Origin: Deltaproteobacteria bacterium
GTDB lineage: Bacteria > Desulfobacterota > DSM-4660 > Desulfatiglandales > HGW-15
Assembly (NCBI GenBank): GCA_019308525.1
Contig: JAFDIC010000110.1
Coordinates: 1-16,727, forward strand
Length of the DNA stretch: 16,727 nucleotides
Direction of reading: 5' to 3'
Shown here: piece after piece, positions 13,019 through 16,727 of the stretch
How the letters are laid out: each line of letters opens with the position of its first letter
How positions within the stretch are numbered: the first letter of the stretch is position 1
The notes under the pieces: model-generated
What the model was told of the DNA's origin: nothing
Databases searched by the model: none
Seen by the model: only the letters and a program-made list of their open reading frames with translations
Program-made: the position numbers and the translations under genes

Positions 13019-15694
13019 TCATACTGCTACGGTTCCTTCCTGGAGCGTCTCTTCGGCTTCCTGATCAGTTGCGACTCCTTCGTCGGGATTTATATGGGTG
13101 ACCACCAGTTCCCCGTCCTTCGCATCCACCTTTACGGTAGCACCCTCGAGAACATCTCCCTGAATGAGGGCACGACCGATGCGTGTCTCCAGCTCTCTCT
13201 GGATATAACGGCGGAGTGGACGAGCACCGAATACGGGATCGTAGCCCTTCTTGGCGATAAACTTGCGGGCCTCTTCAGTAATCTCCACCCTGATCCTGCG
13301 GTCTTCCAGCCTCCGGGTGAGATCTCTTGTCAGGAGTTCGACGATTTGCTCCACTTCTTCGAGGGTCAAGGGTTTGAACATGACAATATCATCCACCCTG
13401 TTGAGAAATTCCGGACGGAAGTTCTGTCTCAACTCACGCATTACTTGTTCCTTGGCTGATTCCTTGATCTCGCCCCGGTCTGTCACGCCGTCCAAGAGGT
13501 AGTGGGAACCAATATTGCTGGTCATAATGATCACCGTGTTCTTGAAATCCACGGTTCTGCCATGTCCGTCCGTCAGGCGGCCATCGTCGAAGATTTGGAG
13601 GAGGACATTGAACACATCATGATGGGCCTTCTCTATTTCGTCAAAGAGTATGACAGAGTAAGGCTTGCGTCGAACCGCCTCGGTTAGCTGTCCCCCTTCT
13701 TCAAAGCCCACGTATCCGGGAGGAGCGCCGATGAGTCTCGAAACAGTGTGTTTTTCCATGTATTCGCTCATGTCGATGCGAATCATGTTGTCCTCTGAAT
13801 CAAAAAGGGCTTCAGCAAGGGTCTTGGCAAGCTCGGTCTTTCCCACTCCTGTAGGCCCAAGGAATATAAAAGTGCCTATGGGTCTTCTCGGGTCCTTTAT
13901 CCCCGAGCGGGCCCTTATGACGGCATCAGCCACCAGTTTAACGGCCTCGTGCTGTCCCACCACCCTGCGGTGCAAGACTTCATCCAGGCGAAGGATCTTT
14001 TCCCTTTCCCCTTCCATCAACCTGGTAACAGGTATGCCGGTCCACTTGGACACGATCTCGGCGATCTCCTCCTCGGTGACCTCTTCCCGCAATAGGCGCT
14101 CGCTCCCCTGCCTTCGGTTCAGCACCTCTTCCTCTGCCTGTAATTGGCGCTCCAGCTCTGGAAGGCGGCCGTGCTTCAACTCAGCGGCACGGTTCAGGTC
14201 ATAATTGCGCTCCGCAATCTCGATCTCGTGACGTACCTTCTCGATTTCTTCCCTCAAGGCCTGGACCTTCTTGATGGCCTTCTTTTCCTCCTCCCACTGG
14301 GCGCGCATCACGTCCACCTTTGATCTCAGTTCCGCCAGTTCCTTCTGAAGCGCCTTGAGCCTTTCCTTGCTGGCCTTGTCGCGCTCCTTCTTTAGTGCTG
14401 CCTCCTCAATTTCCAGTTGCATGACCCTGCGCGAAACCTCGTCTATCTCCGCAGGCATGGAGTCAATCTCCGTGCGTATCATGGCGCAGGCCTCGTCCAC
14501 CAGGTCTATTGCCTTGTCAGGCAGAAACCGGTCTGAAATATACCGGTTTGAAAGGACTGCGGCCGCCACAAGCGCGTTGTCCTGTATTTTTACCCCATGG
14601 TGGATTTCATACCTCTCCTTCAGGCCCCTGAGGATTGAGATGGTATCCTCGACGCTGGGCTCTTCCACCAGCACGGGCTGGAAGCGTCGTTCAAGGGCTG
14701 CATCCTTTTCAATGTATTTCCTGTATTCATCGAGGGTCGTGGCTCCGATACAGTGGAGTTCTCCCCTCGCTAGCATCGGCTTGAGCATGTTTCCCGCATC
14801 AATGGCGCCTTCCGCCTTTCCCGCGCCGACTATGGTGTGGAGTTCGTCGATGAAAAGGATGATGTTTCCCTCGGACTCCTTTATTTCCTGCAAGACCGCC
14901 TTGAGCCGTTCTTCAAACTCACCCCTGTACTTGGCGCCGGCCACGAGTGATCCCATGTCCAGGGCAAAGATTGTCTTATCCTTGAGCCCCTCAGGGACAT
15001 CTCCCCGGACAATGCGGTGTGCCAGACCTTCCACGATCGCTGTTTTTCCGACACCCGGATCCCCTATCAGAACCGGGTTGTTCTTTGTCTTACGGCTCAG
15101 CACCCTGATGACACGGCGAATCTCAGTGTCCCTACCGATCACCGGATCCAGTTTCCCGGATCTCGCCTCCTGGACGAGGTCTCTTCCATACTTCTGAAGG
15201 GCCTCATAGGTCCCCTCGGGATCGGCACTCGTAACCCTTTGATGTCCTCTCACCGAAGTGAGGGTCTTGAGCAGCAACTCCCGGGTGATATTGAACTCCT
15301 GGAGGATCCTGCCCGCAGGTGTGCTCCCGCCCTCCTCAATGAAGGCCAGGAACAAGTGCTCCACGGAAACGTATTCGTCCTTTAGTTTTTCCGCCTCCTC
15401 CTGGGCCTTGACGAGGAGCTTGTTCATCCTCTGGGTTATGTAGACCTTGCCGGGTTCAAGACCCGGCCCGCTGACCCTGGGCTTCTTGTCCAGTTCCTGC
15501 TCCAGGCGTTCTTTCACCGATTCAGGTGATATCTCCATCCTTTGCAACAGCTTGGGTATGAGCCCTTCGGGTTGCTCGACCAGGGCCAGTAAAAGGTGCT
15601 CTCCGTCCACTTCCTGGTGGCCATAGCGAATAGCCTTGGTCTGGGCGGCCTGGAGAGCCTCCTGTGATTTTATGGTGAATTTATTCAAATCCAT
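13019..15694 (-). CDS. clpB: ATP-dependent disaggregase ClpB
   Basis: Hexameric AAA+ chaperone that threads aggregated proteins through its pore together with DnaK/DnaJ; 891 residues, cytoplasmic. Two Clp_N repeats (about 1-150) precede NBD1 with Walker A GDPGVGKT (211-218), pore loop KYRG (255-258) and Walker B ILFIDE (279-284). The M-domain coiled coil (about 410-530) separates it from NBD2 with Walker A GPTGVGKT (613-620), pore loop GYVG (660-663) and Walker B VILFDE (681-686). The M-domain distinguishes it from ClpA and ClpX. AAGGAGGT lies seven bases before the ATG, fixing the start. A C-terminal tail of about 25 acidic residues (ending [11 protein letters not shown]) goes beyond the usual ClpB end (857-870 residues). 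The 93-base gap from the cbpM-like gene could hold a separate promoter. Confidence 0.97.
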   Translation of the reverse strand: MDLNKFTIKSQEALQAAQTKAIRYGHQEVDGEHLLLALVEQPEGLIPKLLQRMEISPESVKERLEQELDKKPRVSGPGLEPGKVYITQRMNKLLVKAQEEAEKLKDEYVSVEHLFLAFIEEGGSTPAGRILQEFNITRELLLKTLTSVRGHQRVTSADPEGTYEALQKYGRDLVQEARSGKLDPVIGRDTEIRRVIRVLSRKTKNNPVLIGDPGVGKTAIVEGLAHRIVRGDVPEGLKDKTIFALDMGSLVAGAKYRGEFEERLKAVLQEIKESEGNIILFIDELHTIVGAGKAEGAIDAGNMLKPMLARGELHCIGATTLDEYRKYIEKDAALERRFQPVLVEEPSVEDTISILRGLKERYEIHHGVKIQDNALVAAAVLSNRYISDRFLPDKAIDLVDEACAMIRTEIDSMPAEIDEVSRRVMQLEIEEAALKKERDKASKERLKALQKELAELRSKVDVMRAQWEEEKKAIKKVQALREEIEKVRHEIEIAERNYDLNRAAELKHGRLPELERQLQAEEEVLNRRQGSERLLREEVTEEEIAEIVSKWTGIPVTRLMEGEREKILRLDEVLHRRVVGQHEAVKLVADAVIRARSGIKDPRRPIGTFIFLGPTGVGKTELAKTLAEALFDSEDNMIRIDMSEYMEKHTVSRLIGAPPGYVGFEEGGQLTEAVRRKPYSVILFDEIEKAHHDVFNVLLQIFDDGRLTDGHGRTVDFKNTVIIMTSNIGSHYLLDGVTDRGEIKESAKEQVMRELRQNFRPEFLNRVDDIVMFKPLTLEEVEQIVELLTRDLTRRLEDRRIRVEITEEARKFIAKKGYDPVFGARPLRRYIQRELETRIGRALIQGDVLEGATVKVDAKDGELVVTHINPDEGVATDQEAEETLQEGTVAV

Positions 15695-15787
15695 GCTTCT
15701 ACCTCCTTGAGAGATTGGTCATTTCTCTAAATGCTTTAGGTGTTATTGTTTCATAAAAAGCCAGGGGTCCCAATTCCTACGAACGCG

Positions 15788-16129
15788 TCAGGTCTCCATG
15801 GTAACCATGCTTTCCAGTTCGCGGATTCTGCCTTCGAGGTACTCGATCCTTTCCAGCAACTCCAAGACAACGCCTATTCCCGCATAGTTGATCCCCAGCT
15901 CATTGCGAAGTCTCAAGATCTTTTTGACAATGGGTACGGCCTCCCTGGAAAACAGCCAGTCCCCCCCGGCACTGTCACGGCCGATGGGGTCCAGGAGCCC
16001 CAGCCGGACGAACCGATGTACCAGCTCCGGGTGAATGCCGCACAGGGCGGCCATATCTCCTACCCTCAGACACACGGACCATCTGGCTATGGTATCCATT
16101 CGAACAGGAAAGTATTCTTTTCGCTCCAT
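15788..16129 (-). CDS. cbpM: CbpM-like chaperone modulator (MerR-type HTH)
   Basis: A 113-residue protein directly downstream of the CbpA gene on the minus strand (39 bases apart). The N-terminal half carries a MerR-type helix-turn-helix (VGDMAALCGIHPELVHRFVR, then LGLLDPIG and a DWLFSREAV segment). The C-terminal half is a helix pair ending in a coiled coil (LLERIEYLEGRIRELESMV). In gammaproteobacteria CbpM binds the J-domain of CbpA and inhibits it. HspR, a related protein of other phyla, represses heat-shock operons, so a DNA-binding role is a live alternative. The ATG at 16129 is chosen because GGAG lies eight bases upstream; the GTG at 16138 has no such site. Confidence 0.85.
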   Translation of the reverse strand: MERKEYFPVRMDTIARWSVCLRVGDMAALCGIHPELVHRFVRLGLLDPIGRDSAGGDWLFSREAVPIVKKILRLRNELGINYAGIGVVLELLERIEYLEGRIRELESMVTMET

Positions 16130-16168
16130 GGATAGCACTCCATCTGTGTAAAACGAATCACCCGGCGA

Positions 16169-16727
16169 TCAAGAGCCGCCCCTGGGGTTGAAGGAAGATA
16201 TCCTGGACAATTCCCGGAACATTTCCTTCTCCCTGTGGGAAAGCCGCTTCGGCACCTTGATCTGCACGACCGCGTACAGGTCGCCGCTCATGCCCCTCGG
16301 GTTAGGCATTCCCTTGCCCTTGAGCCTGAGCTTCTGACCGCTCTGGGTGCCAGGGGGTATTGTGATCGTGACTTCCTCTCCCAGGGTCTTTGTCCTCACT
16401 TTGGCCCCCAGGGCCGCTTCCCAGGGTGTTACCGGGAGATCCATGTAAAGGTCCCTCCCTTCCACCCGAAACCTTGGGTGAGGATCGATTTCAACCTTGA
16501 GATAGAGATCGCCCCTGGGACCTCCTCCAAACCCTTCTCCTCCCTGACCTGCAAGCCGTATCTTCTGCCCTGGGATGACTCCGGGGGGAATCTTTACCTC
16601 GTATCGTTTCTGCTCTGTAGTGATCCGGCCGTCAGGCCCCAGCCTTTGGGATTGAAGGGTAATAGCTTTTGTCCCGCCCCTGTAAGCTTCTTCCAGGGAT
16701 ATGCGAAGTACTGCTTCCTGGTCCTCT
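16169..16727 (-). CDS. cbpA: CbpA-type DnaJ family co-chaperone, C-terminal part (runs off window)
   Basis: The frame is open from the right edge to the stop at 16169 (about 185 residues seen). It contains the two peptide-binding beta-barrel domains of type II DnaJ proteins: LRISLEEAYRGGTKAI, YEVKIPPGVIPGQKIRLAGQ, GDLYLKVEIDPHPRFRVEGR, then DLPVTPWEAALGAKVRTKTL, VTITIPPGTQSGQKLRLKGK and GDLYAVVQIKVPKRLS. No CxxCxGxG zinc-finger repeats are present in the visible part, which favours CbpA over DnaJ. The N-terminal J-domain, with its HPD motif, lies outside the window. It would stimulate DnaK ATPase, and the adjacent CbpM-like gene fits this assignment. Confidence 0.93.
   Translation of the reverse strand, partial: EDQEAVLRISLEEAYRGGTKAITLQSQRLGPDGRITTEQKRYEVKIPPGVIPGQKIRLAGQGGEGFGGGPRGDLYLKVEIDPHPRFRVEGRDLYMDLPVTPWEAALGAKVRTKTLGEEVTITIPPGTQSGQKLRLKGKGMPNPRGMSGDLYAVVQIKVPKRLSHREKEMFRELSRISSFNPRGGS

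Noticed and set aside
14355..15197. 280-codon open frame on the plus strand inside clpB
   Set aside because: Ser/Arg-rich antisense shadow of a long, GC-rich, highly conserved gene; no family resemblance and no ribosome site.

Overview
The window (about 16.7 kb, moderately GC-rich, dense in genes on both strands) looks like chromosomal DNA of a Gram-negative, probably strictly anaerobic bacterium of the Desulfobacterota (former Deltaproteobacteria) or a near relative. This is an inference. It rests on the COG3199-type ATP-NAD kinase, a soluble stand-alone diadenylate cyclase, the malonyl-CoA-synthetase-like ligase beside an OFA-like MFS carrier, and the CbpA/CbpM chaperone pair. Outer-membrane-type cell-wall proteins (MltF-like and OmpA-like) independently support a Gram-negative envelope.

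Layout. (1) 1-2926, plus strand: the last codons of an unidentified gene, an ATP-NAD kinase, and an MltF-like lytic transglycosylase (solute-binding plus SLT domains). (2) 3149-4261, minus: an exported von Willebrand A / OmpA-like peptidoglycan-binding protein, convergent with mltF. (3) 4262-5256: a gene-poor stretch holding a small signal-peptide-like reading frame interrupted by TGA. (4) 5257-9601: a likely catabolic cassette of an acyl-CoA (malonyl-CoA-type) ligase, a convergent and overlapping M20D amidohydrolase, and a divergent MFS transporter. (5) 9836-10006: a 56-residue excisionase-like HTH protein. (6) 10426-11498, minus: a ribbon-helix-helix-like small protein overlapping a c-di-AMP cyclase gene that lacks a convincing start codon. 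(7) 11801 to the end: a heat-shock block. It has hsp20 on plus, facing a minus-strand group cbpA-cbpM-clpB-sigma factor. The two sides share a perfect 21-bp bidirectional terminator that overlaps the sigma-factor stop codon.

How the genes work together. The right third is a protein-quality-control locus: a small holdase (Hsp20), a disaggregase (ClpB), a DnaJ-type co-chaperone (CbpA), its modulator (CbpM), and a divergent sigma factor that may give the locus its own regulation. The diadenylate cyclase operon diverges from hsp20 across a roughly 300-bp region with opposed TTGACA boxes. The middle third could import (MFS), deconjugate (M20D) and activate (CoA ligase) a small carboxylic acid. The left third concerns NADP supply and cell-wall turnover or anchoring. 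I saw no tRNA, rRNA, CRISPR array, transposase or prophage core gene.
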